DNA of 64,000 nucleotides from Qipengyuania vulgaris. GTDB lineage: Bacteria; Pseudomonadota; Alphaproteobacteria; Sphingomonadales; Sphingomonadaceae. The notes below the pieces were generated by a model, which was not told the DNA's origin, did no database searches, and saw nothing but the letters and a program-made list of their open reading frames with translations. Made by a program: the position numbers and the translations under genes. The stretch is from NCBI RefSeq assembly GCF_009827325.1, contig NZ_WTYC01000002.1, positions 412,561-476,560 on the forward strand. The letters are read 5' to 3'. This document shows positions 16,176 to 25,261 of the stretch, piece by piece (position 1 is the first letter of the stretch; each line of letters opens with the position of its first letter).

Positions 16176-17291
16176 TCAGCTTACACGCGAAAAATCGAGA
16201 TCGCGCGCGGTGAAGATGCGGATCGGTTCTCCCTGGCGGACCCGCACGGTCGGCCCGCGTTGCCCGTCCTGCTGGGCTGCCGTGGCTGCTGCTGACTGGC
16301 TTGCACCCCCAAGGACGATGCCGCCCGCTCCGCCGGTGGCCAGCGTTCCCAGTCCGCCGACGACCGAGAGCAACATGGCCGATCCGAAGCGCTTGAAGAA
16401 CCCGTTGCCGGACACCTCTCCCGCGAGACCCGTCGTGCCATCGAACCCGATGGCAGGCGAAGCCAGATTGACCGATGCTCCATCAGGCCGGATCAGCCGG
16501 GTCCAGATGACATATGCGCGTTTCTGGCCGTTCTGCATTCCGGATTGGTATTGACCGATCAGGCGGCTCGAACGCGGGACAAGGACCCGCCTGCCGTCGA
16601 AGCTGCGGACATCCTGGCTCACCACGGCGCGGACATAGCCGGGCACATTGGTATCGATCGCAGTCTCCAGGATTGCCGGGATCAGCGTACCCTGCGTGAC
16701 CGTAGTCGATGGATTGGTCATCGCCTTGGCCTGCGCAGGAGCACCGCCAACGCCGCCAACGCGGCTTGCGAAATCGCCAGCAGAATTGCCAGTCGCAGTT
16801 TCGGCGCCGCCTTCCGCAGCTTCCATTGCCACACCCTCGGCCGCCGCTGCTAGCGCGCTGCTGGAATCGAAGACGACAGTTGGATTGTTATAGGGATTGC
16901 CCATCGCCTGCGGTTCGGGAGCTGCGGAAAGTACAGGTGCGGGAGCCGGATCGGCCATTGCGGCCTGCTGCGCCGGGGTCGGGCGTTCGATCGTGACCGC
17001 GGGAGGCGCGGCGGGTGTGGCAGCCGGTTGCGCAGCTACTTGCGGGTTTCCAACGCCCTGCGGTTCCGGGACGCGAGCTGAATCCATGCTCCAGAGCGTC
17101 ACTGCACCGAGTCCGGCGACGATAGCGATCCCGGCGACCATACCCATGGCATCGCCCTTGCCACCCGGCCGCGCAACCGCAGGGAACGCGTTGCGCTGCG
17201 CAAGATCGATGATCTCGGCATCGCTATCGTCACGCGGGTCGGTATCGTTGGCGACCGTGGTGTTTTCCGGGATGCGGTTGGCAAGGCGCAT
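16176..17291 (-). CDS. virB10: VirB10/TrbI core-complex protein
   Basis: A 371-residue VirB10-type protein, the scaffold that spans both membranes in type IV secretion systems. It has a cytoplasmic N-terminus, one transmembrane helix (about residues 50-66, MGMVAGIAIVAGLGAVTLW), a long Pro/Ala-rich periplasmic linker, and the C-terminal TrbI domain (GTLIPAILETAIDTNVPGYV; VLVPRSSRLIGQY). The start overlaps the virB9 stop by one base (TAATG). The linker contains AAPAPP-like low-complexity sequence, normal for the family. Confidence 0.94.
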   Translation of the reverse strand: MRLANRIPENTTVANDTDPRDDSDAEIIDLAQRNAFPAVARPGGKGDAMGMVAGIAIVAGLGAVTLWSMDSARVPEPQGVGNPQVAAQPAATPAAPPAVTIERPTPAQQAAMADPAPAPVLSAAPEPQAMGNPYNNPTVVFDSSSALAAAAEGVAMEAAEGGAETATGNSAGDFASRVGGVGGAPAQAKAMTNPSTTVTQGTLIPAILETAIDTNVPGYVRAVVSQDVRSFDGRRVLVPRSSRLIGQYQSGMQNGQKRAYVIWTRLIRPDGASVNLASPAIGFDGTTGLAGEVSGNGFFKRFGSAMLLSVVGGLGTLATGGAGGIVLGGASQSAAATAAQQDGQRGPTVRVRQGEPIRIFTARDLDFSRVS

Positions 17292-18073
17292 TACTTGTCT
17301 CCCCTCTGGGCGAATTCGGCATCGGAACGCTGGGCGGATGCACGCTCGGGTCCGAAATTGACGAGCGTGGCACTTTCTTCACCCGCACGCAGGATAATCG
17401 AACGCGGCACGCCATCGATGACGATGGTGTCGCCGCGCACGGTGTAATTGACCGGACCTTCATCGCCCTTAGCATTGGTTACGAGGATAGCCGGTACGTC
17501 GCGGCCGACCGGCCATGTAAGGAACGTGGCCTCGCCATCATCGAAGGCGCGCTCGGGCAGTAAGGCCGTATCGCCCTCACCGTTCCAGGCAAAGTTGAGA
17601 TCGGCTGGATCGACCGCGGAGAAAGGATCGGCCGGAGTCTCCGGCTGCTGGGCGGCGGCCTGTGCCAGCTCCGCCTTGCGCGCTTCTTCCTCGGGATCAA
17701 TCGGATAGTCGAAGCGCAACACATAGAGCGGCTTCGCATTCGGGCTGGCAACGAGGTCGAACAGGTAGGTGCGCTTGCTGGTCACCACTGTGAGATTGGT
17801 GGCCGCGCGCGGCTCGAGCGGTTTCACGAACAGGATGTTGGCGCGCTTGTTCGGCGTGACCTGCCATGTCTGCGAATTGCCGATCGCCACATTCTCGATC
17901 GTCTCATCCTCACCGAAAATGATGCTGGCCTGCACATTGACGCGGCCCGGAAGCGTGAAAACTTCCGTCTCGTCATACATGACCTCCTGCAGGCGCGGGT
18001 CGGCAAGTGCCGGTGTAGCGCACAAAGGCAGGACGACAGAAAGGGCAAGCGCGGAAAGTAGCGCGCGTTTCAT
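17291..18073 (-). CDS. virB9: VirB9/TrbG core-complex protein
   Basis: A 260-residue periplasmic/outer membrane protein of the VirB9/CagX/TrbG family that forms the outer ring of the core complex with VirB7 and VirB10. It has a clear signal peptide (MKRALLSALALSVVLPLCATPALA), the N-terminal domain with TWQVTPNKRANILFVKPLEP and TNLTVVTSKRTYLFDLV, and a C-terminal domain (NFAWNGEGDTALLPERAFDDG; VPRSIILRAG). The ATG overlaps the virB6 stop by 4 bases, which leaves no space for a virB8 gene at its usual place. Confidence 0.94.
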   Translation of the reverse strand: MKRALLSALALSVVLPLCATPALADPRLQEVMYDETEVFTLPGRVNVQASIIFGEDETIENVAIGNSQTWQVTPNKRANILFVKPLEPRAATNLTVVTSKRTYLFDLVASPNAKPLYVLRFDYPIDPEEEARKAELAQAAAQQPETPADPFSAVDPADLNFAWNGEGDTALLPERAFDDGEATFLTWPVGRDVPAILVTNAKGDEGPVNYTVRGDTIVIDGVPRSIILRAGEESATLVNFGPERASAQRSDAEFAQRGDK

Positions 18074-19242
18074 GAGTGTTTCTCCGTTGAACCGAGACTG
18101 CGCGGGGGGGCCGATTTGAACCGGCTGCCGATACCGGACGTGCGGCTTGGACCGGCGGCGACCGGTCCGGTCTGTGCGCCGCCTGATGCGGTCGCATATA
18201 CCTTGGTTGTGCGCGAGGTTGTTCCTGCCCCACTGTCATTGGCCGCAGCGCTGGTGGCGATGGCCGAGACGTCGATGCGCCGGGCCTGCTCGCTCGCCTG
18301 GGTGGCGGCCTGCGCCTGCGCAAGCGGCTGCGAGACATATGTTGTCGCAGCGGGAGCGGGCAGTGAGCCGCTGCTGCTCTCCTCTTTCGACGGAACGAGA
18401 CCGAAGACCGTCCATCCGGATACCATCGCTCCGGCAACTTTCAGCACCATGATCATCAGTGCGACATGCACCGCCCCGATCATGAAAAAGGCCATGCCTG
18501 CCTGCGCCGGAACGACACCCGGCTGTGCCGTGAGCGCTGAAAGGATGGGAACTGCGAGTTCGAGCATGATCGAGCCACCCAGAACCGCGAAGAGCGGTGC
18601 CAGAGCGCACATTACCACGCCTTTCAGCCAACCTGTGAAGAGGCCTCGCGTACCGTTGAACAGCGCCAGCACGACGAAGACTGGCCCCAGAGCAACGAGG
18701 ATGCCGAGCGCGATCTTGGTGGTGACCAGCAAACCTACGGTGCCGAGCATGAACAGCATCGCGCCGAGCCACATCATCCCGTGGGGTGAAAACGCCGAGA
18801 AATCCTGATTATTGCCGCTGGCTTCCTGGATCGCAATGAAGACGACATCGATCTTCTGCGCGAAGACGTCGGTTGCGGAACCCTGCGTACCGGTCAGCTG
18901 ACCCGCCAACCAGTCTGGCGCGAGAACGAACATGTTCCACACCACGCTCTGGTAGGCGACCCAGCTCGTCGCGAAGGTCAGCACGAGCCCGAGGGTCATC
19001 ATGCGCGGCACCAGCGCGCGGACCCCGATATTGGTTCGGCCGGTCAGCAGCAGGAAGCCGAAGATCGCGATATACAGAGTGAGAATTATCGTAAGTGTGG
19101 TGCCAAGTGCGCCGCCCGGCGCGAACAGCTTGCCGAAAGCCTGCGCGCTTGCTTCGCCCGCCACGCAGTCAACGCTCCGCAGCGCTGCGGCGACGCCGTT
19201 GCCTACCTGCTGGGCGACTTGCTGGCACGCAGCGCTGGTCAT
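18070..19242 (-). CDS. virB6: VirB6/TrbL polytopic membrane protein
   Basis: A 390-residue inner membrane protein of the VirB6/TrbL family, part of the type IV translocation channel. About six hydrophobic segments are visible, including LTIILTLYIAIFGFLLLTG, MLFMLGTVGLLVTTKIALGI and MAFFMIGAVHVALMIMVLK, followed by a Ser/Thr/Ala-rich cytoplasmic or periplasmic tail of about 100 residues. The start overlaps the virB4 stop by 4 bases. The conserved central tryptophan/channel-forming region of VirB6 is not individually assignable from this reading. Confidence 0.88.
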   Translation of the reverse strand: MTSAACQQVAQQVGNGVAAALRSVDCVAGEASAQAFGKLFAPGGALGTTLTIILTLYIAIFGFLLLTGRTNIGVRALVPRMMTLGLVLTFATSWVAYQSVVWNMFVLAPDWLAGQLTGTQGSATDVFAQKIDVVFIAIQEASGNNQDFSAFSPHGMMWLGAMLFMLGTVGLLVTTKIALGILVALGPVFVVLALFNGTRGLFTGWLKGVVMCALAPLFAVLGGSIMLELAVPILSALTAQPGVVPAQAGMAFFMIGAVHVALMIMVLKVAGAMVSGWTVFGLVPSKEESSSGSLPAPAATTYVSQPLAQAQAATQASEQARRIDVSAIATSAAANDSGAGTTSRTTKVYATASGGAQTGPVAAGPSRTSGIGSRFKSAPPRSLGSTEKHS

Positions 19243-21671
19243 TCTGCGGCCAATCCTATTTCGAAATCATCGCCCATGGCATCGTTCGGCCCGCCCGGCC
19301 ACGCGGAGCCAGTAAGCGTGGGATACCAGTCGGCGGGCGCATCGCCCATGGCTGCGCGCAGCACGTCGAGACGACGAACCGAACTCTCGCGGCCCGAAAG
19401 CAGTGTCAGCACTTCGGGCGCACCTGAAAGATCCAGGCGCACTACTACGCTTGCATCGGGTTGGCGCACGAGGAAGCAGCGGCTGTGTGCGGGCAGGCTG
19501 CGGATCAGCGCCAGCTCGTGGCTCGTCAGGCCGAACCCGTCACAGTAATCCTCTGCGCGGGCGCGGGAGTTGGGCATGAAGACCATGGTCGCGGTCTGCT
19601 CGACCAATGCGGTGGAAATACGGCTTTCCAGCGCATCGCGGGCAGACTGCGTGGCGAAACCGACGAGTGCGTTGCGTTTACGCAACGTCTTGAGCCAGTC
19701 GCGGATGCGGGCTGCGAATACCTCGTCGTCGAGCGCCTTCCACCCCTCATCGATCAGGATCATCGTGGGCTTGCCGTCCAGACGTTCTTCTATCCGGTGA
19801 AATAGGTACATCATGACCGGTGTGCGCAACTTCGGGTTTTCAAGCAGCGCGGTCATGTCGAAGCCGAGCACGCGCGCGGTTAGGTCCAGCTTGTCTTCGG
19901 CATTGTCGAAGAGCCAAGCATTCTCGCCCTCCCCGATCCAAGCGCCCAGGCGATCCGCCAGATCGCCGGGCTGCGGGCGGCGACTTCCCGAAAGCAGTTC
20001 CTTGAAATTGCGTAGGCGGCGCAGGCTTGCGTCATTTGCATAAGCGGCATCGACCGCATGCGCTATCGTCGCGTCCTCTTCCGGGCCCTCCGCCTTGAGC
20101 AGGACCGACAGCCAGTCGCGCAGGAACGCCTTGTTTCCCGCCGTGTCGGGCAAAGCCATCGGGTTGAACCCGGTCGGCTCGCCAGCCCGGATACTGTCGT
20201 AGCTTCCGCCGATGCCGCGGACGAACAGTTCGGCACCGCGATCCTTGTCGAACAGGATCGTACGGGGCGCGAATTTCTGCGCCTGCGCGGCAAGGAAGTT
20301 CATAACCACGGTCTTGCCTGAACCGGACGGCCCGATGACCGAGAAATTGCCCAGGTCGCCGTGATGGAAATTGAAGAAGAAGGGCGTCGCGCTGGTGGTT
20401 TCCAGCAGCGTCACCGCCTCGCCCCAGTGATTGCCCTGCGCTTGCCCGAGCGCGAATCCATGGAGGCTGCCGAAGCTCGCCATATTTGCGCTCGAAATCA
20501 GAGCGCGGCGGACGAGATAGCCTTCGTTGCCTGGGAACTGGCCCCAGAAGGCCGGTTCGAGATTGGTGTCCTCGCGAACGGCGATCGCACCGGTATCTGC
20601 AAGCGCGGCGGCACAGGCGGCGGTAGCATCGTCGAGCCGGCCGAGGTCACGTTCCTTGACCATAACGGTCAGGTGATGATCGCCAAACCCGACTGCGCCA
20701 TTACCCAGCGCATCGCGCGCGGCCATCATGTCGGCTCGTTCGGCGGCAGCCTCTTCATCTGCACTCTTGAGGCGGCGGATCGCAAGGTCCATCCGTTCGC
20801 GGGCAGTCTGGCGCTCGGCGGGCGCATAACTTTCGGAAACGACCATCTCGAACGGCAGGCGCAGAAGCCCATCGAGCAAGCCCGGACTGGTCGCTTCGGG
20901 ATAATCCTTGAGGCCGAGAATAGAGGCGAAATCGGGCGATCCCGAACCACGCATTTCGAGCGCGTCGAGACCGAAGCTCACGCGGCGATAAGGCAGCATC
21001 ATGCCGAGATCGACATCATCCGATGGCTTGCGGACCGGGCGCATCTCGCCATTGTAGAGAGCCGAAAGCAGCTCCAGCATTTCCGAATTCACATTGCCTT
21101 GCGGCCCAACGTAGTCCCCGAGGACCGTTGCCCCGTAAGCCTGCAAGGAAGCGACCAATCCTTGCGATGCCGCCCTCAGCGATCGCAGATCTTTCGGATC
21201 GGCTTCCAGTTCGTGATTGCGACGCTTCGCTCTCTTCGAAATCCGTTCGACCAGGCCAGCCTTGCCTCTTGCGGGGCGCCGGATCAGCGTGATGAACTGG
21301 TCGTTCACGAACAACTGGCCGGAGCCGAGACGTTCCTTCCACCGGGCATCGATATGGCGACTGATCGGATCGGGGAATTCCGCGTCGAGTTCCACCGAGA
21401 CACGGCGACGAATGACGTGGTGATACATGACGAAACGCGCGTCGAGCGTGCTGCGGAGCATTACCTCGCGCGTGGCGGCATGAGCGTTGAGGGCTTCGCT
21501 ATCCTCCGTCTCGAAAAGGAGGCCGGGAACCTGGATCGCAGTCATCAAGCTGCCGTCGCGCATCAGTACGGTATGCTCGTCGACTAGCCTGGCATAGGGT
21601 AGCCGATCGCCCGCGCGAGCCTCTTTCGCACTCCACGAAGCGGGCCCGATCCATTTATCCTTACGCGGCAT
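19239..21671 (-). CDS. virB4: VirB4-type conjugation/secretion ATPase
   Basis: An 810-residue VirB4 ATPase that energises pilus biogenesis and substrate transfer. The N-terminal CagE/TrbE domain precedes a RecA-like motor with Walker A GPSGSGKT (near residue 445) and Walker B TMILIDEGWKAL (near residue 640), plus the ALVGFATQSARDAL arginine-finger region. The length matches the family. Its start overlaps the end of virB3 by 11 bases and its stop overlaps virB6, so translation of the whole operon is coupled. Confidence 0.96.
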   Translation of the reverse strand: MPRKDKWIGPASWSAKEARAGDRLPYARLVDEHTVLMRDGSLMTAIQVPGLLFETEDSEALNAHAATREVMLRSTLDARFVMYHHVIRRRVSVELDAEFPDPISRHIDARWKERLGSGQLFVNDQFITLIRRPARGKAGLVERISKRAKRRNHELEADPKDLRSLRAASQGLVASLQAYGATVLGDYVGPQGNVNSEMLELLSALYNGEMRPVRKPSDDVDLGMMLPYRRVSFGLDALEMRGSGSPDFASILGLKDYPEATSPGLLDGLLRLPFEMVVSESYAPAERQTARERMDLAIRRLKSADEEAAAERADMMAARDALGNGAVGFGDHHLTVMVKERDLGRLDDATAACAAALADTGAIAVREDTNLEPAFWGQFPGNEGYLVRRALISSANMASFGSLHGFALGQAQGNHWGEAVTLLETTSATPFFFNFHHGDLGNFSVIGPSGSGKTVVMNFLAAQAQKFAPRTILFDKDRGAELFVRGIGGSYDSIRAGEPTGFNPMALPDTAGNKAFLRDWLSVLLKAEGPEEDATIAHAVDAAYANDASLRRLRNFKELLSGSRRPQPGDLADRLGAWIGEGENAWLFDNAEDKLDLTARVLGFDMTALLENPKLRTPVMMYLFHRIEERLDGKPTMILIDEGWKALDDEVFAARIRDWLKTLRKRNALVGFATQSARDALESRISTALVEQTATMVFMPNSRARAEDYCDGFGLTSHELALIRSLPAHSRCFLVRQPDASVVVRLDLSGAPEVLTLLSGRESSVRRLDVLRAAMGDAPADWYPTLTGSAWPGGPNDAMGDDFEIGLAAE

Positions 21672-21945
21672 AGCTGTTACACCCCCAGCGCTTATAGTTC
21701 TTCACGCGCGGGCATTTCGACACCTTGGTCATCCAGAGGTCGAAAATGCGCGGCTCGCGCAGGCAGGCGAAATAGCCGACCCCGTGCATCACCAGCGCCG
21801 CGAACAGCGCCCAGAAACTGCCGGTGATCAGGAACACCTCGGTCGTCACCACCCCGTTGATGATGAAATAGTTGAACGTCACGCCCGCAAACATCTGCGG
21901 CCGCGTAAGCGCCCTGTGGACGGGGTGGCGGACGAGCGCAGTCAT
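21661..21945 (-). CDS. virB3: VirB3-like inner membrane protein
   Basis: A 94-residue VirB3 family protein, a small inner membrane partner of VirB4 in pilus assembly. The signature VRHPVHRALTRPQMFAGV is followed by two hydrophobic segments (NYFIINGVVTTEVFLI and SFWALFAALVMHGVGYFACL) and a positively charged cytoplasmic tail with KYKRWG-like aromatic residues near the C-terminus. The start at 21945 lies one base before the virB2 stop; upstream in-frame codons overlap virB2 and are not family-like. Confidence 0.92.
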   Translation of the reverse strand: MTALVRHPVHRALTRPQMFAGVTFNYFIINGVVTTEVFLITGSFWALFAALVMHGVGYFACLREPRIFDLWMTKVSKCPRVKNYKRWGCNSYAA

Positions 21946-21946
21946 G

Positions 21947-22252
21947 TCAGGCCGCGACGCCCTGGATACCAGCAACGATCGAAGCCGCACCGAAAAGGAT
22001 GAATACGCCGATGATCACCGTCGCACCGAAGCGCCAATTGAGGCGGCCCGTCAGCATCATGAAGCCGACCGCGGCAACCGCCATCACTGCAACGGCAGTA
22101 GCGACATTGCCCAGCAACGTACCCTGCAGCCAGCCCAGCGCATTGACGATGGGCCCGGACCCGGCCGGATCGCTCTGCATCGTTTGTGCGAGGGCGGCGG
22201 TTGGACCGAAAAGTGCAGCCAATCCGGCCACCATTGCGAAAAGCGATTTCAA
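21947..22252 (-). CDS. virB2: VirB2/TrbC pilin
   Basis: A 101-residue prepilin of the VirB2/TrbC family. A signal peptide (MKSLFAMVAGLAALFGPTAALAQ) is followed by two hydrophobic helices (VATAVAVMAVAAVGFMMLTG and FGATVIIGVFILFGAASIVA) joined by the short basic loop RLNWR, the usual pilin topology. It follows the virB1 gene by six bases and precedes virB3 directly. A pilus could therefore be built even though other T4SS parts are missing nearby. Confidence 0.92.
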   Translation of the reverse strand: MKSLFAMVAGLAALFGPTAALAQTMQSDPAGSGPIVNALGWLQGTLLGNVATAVAVMAVAAVGFMMLTGRLNWRFGATVIIGVFILFGAASIVAGIQGVAA

Positions 22253-22258
22253 GTTATT

Positions 22259-22891
22259 CTACTCCCGTGAGTGATCGGCAAGGCGGCCCATGATGGAGGC
22301 CACGTAATTCTGTGTTTCGCGGATGCGCGGAATTCCGTTCGCACGCTCTACCCGGCCCGGCCCGGCGTTATACGCCGCAAGCGCTTTCTCCAGGTCGCCA
22401 TCGAACCGGTCGAGCTGCTCGCGCAAATACCGCGCGCCGCCTTCGAGGTTGGCGAACGGATCGCGCGGGTCGACGCCCATGTCGCGGGCCGTCCCCGGCA
22501 TCAACTGGGCAAGCCCCTGCGCACCGACCGGCGACACGGCATTGTGCCGCCATCGGCTTTCCTGCCAGACCATCGCTTCGATCAGGGAAGGACTGAGGTC
22601 GAACCGCGCGGCGAGTTCCGCCACTTTGGCCCGATAGATTTCGGGAATGCCCTGCGCGTGGTTTTCCGGAACAGCGACTACAGTTTCCGGCACCCAGATA
22701 TCCGCCGGAACTTCTGCGATGGGCGTTGCAAATTCTGCGCTCATGGCTTGGGCAGGAGCCATCGCGGCCTCTCCGCCGGCAATCCAGCGCGCGCCGTCAG
22801 CGTCGATCTCCAAGACATCCGCTTTCACCGGGAAAGCAGTAAGCGCCAGGCAGGCCAATCCTGCATATGGCGCAAAGCGTGCGCGAATCAT
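22259..22891 (-). CDS. virB1: VirB1-like lytic transglycosylase
   Basis: A 210-residue periplasmic lytic transglycosylase (SLT family) that opens peptidoglycan for the secretion apparatus. After an N-terminal signal region comes a Pro/Ala-rich linker and the catalytic domain: the catalytic Glu lies in MVWQESRWRHNAVSPVGAQG (E111 counted from this start), followed by GLAQLMPGTARDMGV, NLEGGARYLREQLDRF and ALAAYNAGPGRV. The ATG at 22891 (MIRARFAPYA) is preferred because upstream codons add a non-signal-like extension. It is the first gene of the virB operon. Confidence 0.9.
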   Translation of the reverse strand: MIRARFAPYAGLACLALTAFPVKADVLEIDADGARWIAGGEAAMAPAQAMSAEFATPIAEVPADIWVPETVVAVPENHAQGIPEIYRAKVAELAARFDLSPSLIEAMVWQESRWRHNAVSPVGAQGLAQLMPGTARDMGVDPRDPFANLEGGARYLREQLDRFDGDLEKALAAYNAGPGRVERANGIPRIRETQNYVASIMGRLADHSRE

Positions 22892-22989
22892 TGTCGTACG
22901 CCCTCCGTGCGACCCCAGTGACCACCCTACATGACAATGGGGTGACAAGACCCTGAATGTACCAGAATTCCTTGCCCCTGCAAAGAGAA

Positions 22990-23020
22990 GGCCCGCACCT
23001 CCGGGATGGAGGAGCGGGCC
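22990..23020 (-). terminator. Probable terminator downstream of the 23051-23434 gene
   Basis: The stem GGCCCGC/GCGGGCC with an inner CCTCC/GGAGG extension is followed on the minus strand by a T-rich TTCTCTTT. It lies 30 bases after the stop of the TPR protein gene and ahead of the virB operon. Confidence 0.75.
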
Positions 23021-23050
23021 TAGTCAGGAGATTCCCGGTGGCGGGAATAA

Positions 23051-23434
23051 TTAGCGAACGGCTAAAGCCTCGTAGCCGCGGAACTCGCCTTGATCGAGCA
23101 TTGCCAGGCCACGGCGAGCAATCACCTTGGAATCGATCCAATCGCCGGTGGACGTCTGCAATTCGTACCGCTCCGCGTTGCGGGCCGCGGCATCGAATCT
23201 TTCGCGAGCCTCTCCATAATCACCGAGACGCGCGAGCGCGATGCCGTGGTTGATTTGGCGAGCCGGATCATCGGTTGGCAAATTCTTGCAATTCTCGATC
23301 GCCTCAAGTGCGGCACGATCTTCGCCTGCGAGGAGTTCATCATAACCGATATCGTATTCAGCTTCGGGCGCTGAAACGATCATCACCGGAGCCTCTGCGG
23401 CGAAAAGCAGCATGGTTGCAGCCAATAAAGACAT
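23051..23434 (-). CDS. Exported TPR-like protein of unknown function
   Basis: A 127-residue protein with an N-terminal hydrophobic signal-like segment (MSLLAATMLLFAAEAPV) and a degenerate tetratricopeptide pattern (ARQINHGIALARLGDYGEARERFDAAARNAERY split over about residues 55-90), followed by KVIARRGLAMLDQGEF. It is probably periplasmic. I do not recognise a specific family. The ATG at 23434 has GGGAGAA upstream at good spacing. It is divergent from the beta-helix lipoprotein gene and so may share its 240-base control region. Confidence 0.75.
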   Translation of the reverse strand: MSLLAATMLLFAAEAPVMIVSAPEAEYDIGYDELLAGEDRAALEAIENCKNLPTDDPARQINHGIALARLGDYGEARERFDAAARNAERYELQTSTGDWIDSKVIARRGLAMLDQGEFRGYEALAVR

Positions 23435-23502
23435 TGTCGTTCTCCCAAACTTATGGGGAATCGATACGACGCCAAACCTACATCTGCAACAAAACCGTAA
23501 CA

Positions 23503-23520
23503 TTGTCATATTTCTGAAAT
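23503..23520 (+). promoter_or_regulatory. Possible PHO box
   Basis: TTGTCAT-ATTT-CTGAAAT resembles the PhoB repeat CTGTCAT-N4-CTGTCAT (6 of 7 and 5 of 7 matches). It lies in the divergent region between the TPR protein and the lipoprotein, 69 bases from one start and about 155 from the other. A PhoB-like regulator is encoded at 28165-28839. Weak evidence. Confidence 0.3.
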
Positions 23521-23673
23521 GTGCGCCGAACGATCCGAAATCTGTTGAAACTGCAACATAACGGTCATGAAGCGACACAAACTGTCACACGCCGCTCCTA
23601 GCTGGCGAGTCGCGATCAACGAATTCGCATTCGAATTTCTCGACTCATCCGGTTTTTTGAGGGGACCGCATCC

Positions 23674-25248
23674 GTGACCAAATTTCACCGCTCGCTCATC
23701 CTAGGCACTTCCGCACTGGCCCTTGCCGGCTGCGGCGCAGATGAAATCGTTTCACCCGGCACCGGTGGCGACGTCATCATCAATCCCGGCGGTGGTGGTG
23801 GTACACCAACACCCACCCCGACCCCGCCTTCGTCGGAGGTTACTCCGGCTGCAGGCTGTCCGACTATCAGCGACCCGGTCGGCCTGACGGATAGCGGCAC
23901 CATTTCGGGTCCGACCGGCGAATATCGCGTCTGCACCATGCCTGCACGCTTTACCGCCAGTTCGACTTTGCCCTACATCGAAGGCCTGCTCTATCGCATG
24001 AATGGCCGCGTCGATGTTGGCACCGACGGCGGACCCGCCGCCGATGACAGCGACGGCCTTTCCGATACCGATGTCCAGTTGACGATTGAACCCGGCGTGA
24101 TGGTGTACGCTTCCGGATCGAGCTTCCTGAACGTCAATCGCGGCAACACCATTCAGGCTAACGGCACCGCCGACCGCCCGATTATCTTCACCAGCCGCGA
24201 CAACGTCCAGGGTCTCAATACCGACAGTTCTTCGGGCCAGTGGGGCGGCGTCGTGCTGTCTGGTCGCGCTCCGGTGACCGATTGCATCGCTTCGGGCGCG
24301 ACTCCCGGTACGGTGAACTGCGAACGTCAGGTCGAAGGCGCGGCCCAGCCTGCCATCTTCGGCGGCGCGACTCCGGCGGACAGCTCGGGCAGCATGAGCT
24401 ACGTCCAGATTCGTTACTCTGGCTTCGTCCTTTCCGGTGACAGCGAGCTTCAGTCGTTGACCACCGGGGGTACAGGTTCGGGCACCGAACTCAGCCACAT
24501 CATGAGCTTCAACAGCTCGGATGATGGCGTCGAATTCTTCGGCGGTCGTGTAAACGTATCGAACCTGATCGTGGTCGGTGCGGAAGATGACGCGATCGAT
24601 ACCGACACCGGCGTCCAAGCCAATATGCAGTATGTCATCGCAATCCAGCGCCCCGGCGCCGGTGATACCATCATCGAATCGGATTCTGACAACGCCTTCA
24701 ACGACAGCACTCCGCGTCAGAACACGCGTATCTCGAACGCCACGTTTGTGCATCAGAACGCCAACGATCAGGCTATCCGGATCCGCGGCTTTGCCGACTA
24801 TTCGATCGCCAACTCGGTTCTCGTTTCGAACCAGGGCACGGCATGCCTCCGTGTCGACGGACAGGAAGAACTCTTCCGCGCTGCCGACGCCTCGATCGAC
24901 GAAGCTGGGCCGGTCGCATTCGATAGCTTCGTGCTCGACTGCGAAACCCCGTTCCGTGACGGTTCGGGTTCGACTGCAGCCGAAATGGAAAGCGTCTTCG
25001 ATGATGGCACCAACAACAATTCGGCCTTCACGAACACTCTCTCGATGCTGTTCCTTAACGGAACCAACGAAGATGCCGTCCCCGTGTTCGATGTGAGCAC
25101 CTGGGCACCCTTCTTTGAAACGCCAGCCCGCATTGGCGCAGTTTTCACCGAAAATGCCGACTGGGTGAATGGCTGGACCTGCACCTCCGCCACGGTGACT
25201 TTCGACAGCTCCACGTCGGCTTGCACCAGCCTGCCGGTCTACGACTGA
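23674..25248 (+). CDS. Predicted beta-helix lipoprotein paired with a TonB receptor
   Basis: A 524-residue exported lipoprotein. The lipobox LALAGC puts the lipidated Cys at residue 20, followed by a Gly/Thr/Pro linker (GGGGGTPTPTPTPP). The body has repeated short strands typical of right-handed parallel beta-helices: TIEPGVMVYASGSSFLNVN, TIQANGTADRPIIFTS, SSGQWGGVVLSGRAPV, SYVQIRYSGFVLSG, SHIMSFNSSDDGVEFFGG and VSNLIVVGAEDDAIDTDTG. I know such proteins only as companions of TonB receptors, without an established function. The start is a GTG after TTGAGGGG. The next gene is a TonB receptor 92 bases on, separated by a strong hairpin. It could be a surface ligand binder or a substrate-modifying enzyme. 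Confidence 0.75.
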   Translation: MTKFHRSLILGTSALALAGCGADEIVSPGTGGDVIINPGGGGGTPTPTPTPPSSEVTPAAGCPTISDPVGLTDSGTISGPTGEYRVCTMPARFTASSTLPYIEGLLYRMNGRVDVGTDGGPAADDSDGLSDTDVQLTIEPGVMVYASGSSFLNVNRGNTIQANGTADRPIIFTSRDNVQGLNTDSSSGQWGGVVLSGRAPVTDCIASGATPGTVNCERQVEGAAQPAIFGGATPADSSGSMSYVQIRYSGFVLSGDSELQSLTTGGTGSGTELSHIMSFNSSDDGVEFFGGRVNVSNLIVVGAEDDAIDTDTGVQANMQYVIAIQRPGAGDTIIESDSDNAFNDSTPRQNTRISNATFVHQNANDQAIRIRGFADYSIANSVLVSNQGTACLRVDGQEELFRAADASIDEAGPVAFDSFVLDCETPFRDGSGSTAAEMESVFDDGTNNNSAFTNTLSMLFLNGTNEDAVPVFDVSTWAPFFETPARIGAVFTENADWVNGWTCTSATVTFDSSTSACTSLPVYD

Positions 25249-25261
25249 TTGCACGACTAAG

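Noticed and set aside
11010..22891. VirB operon near tRNA-Arg as an integrative conjugative element
   Set aside because: No integrase, relaxase, coupling protein or second tRNA 3'-end copy was seen, and ordinary genes lie between.
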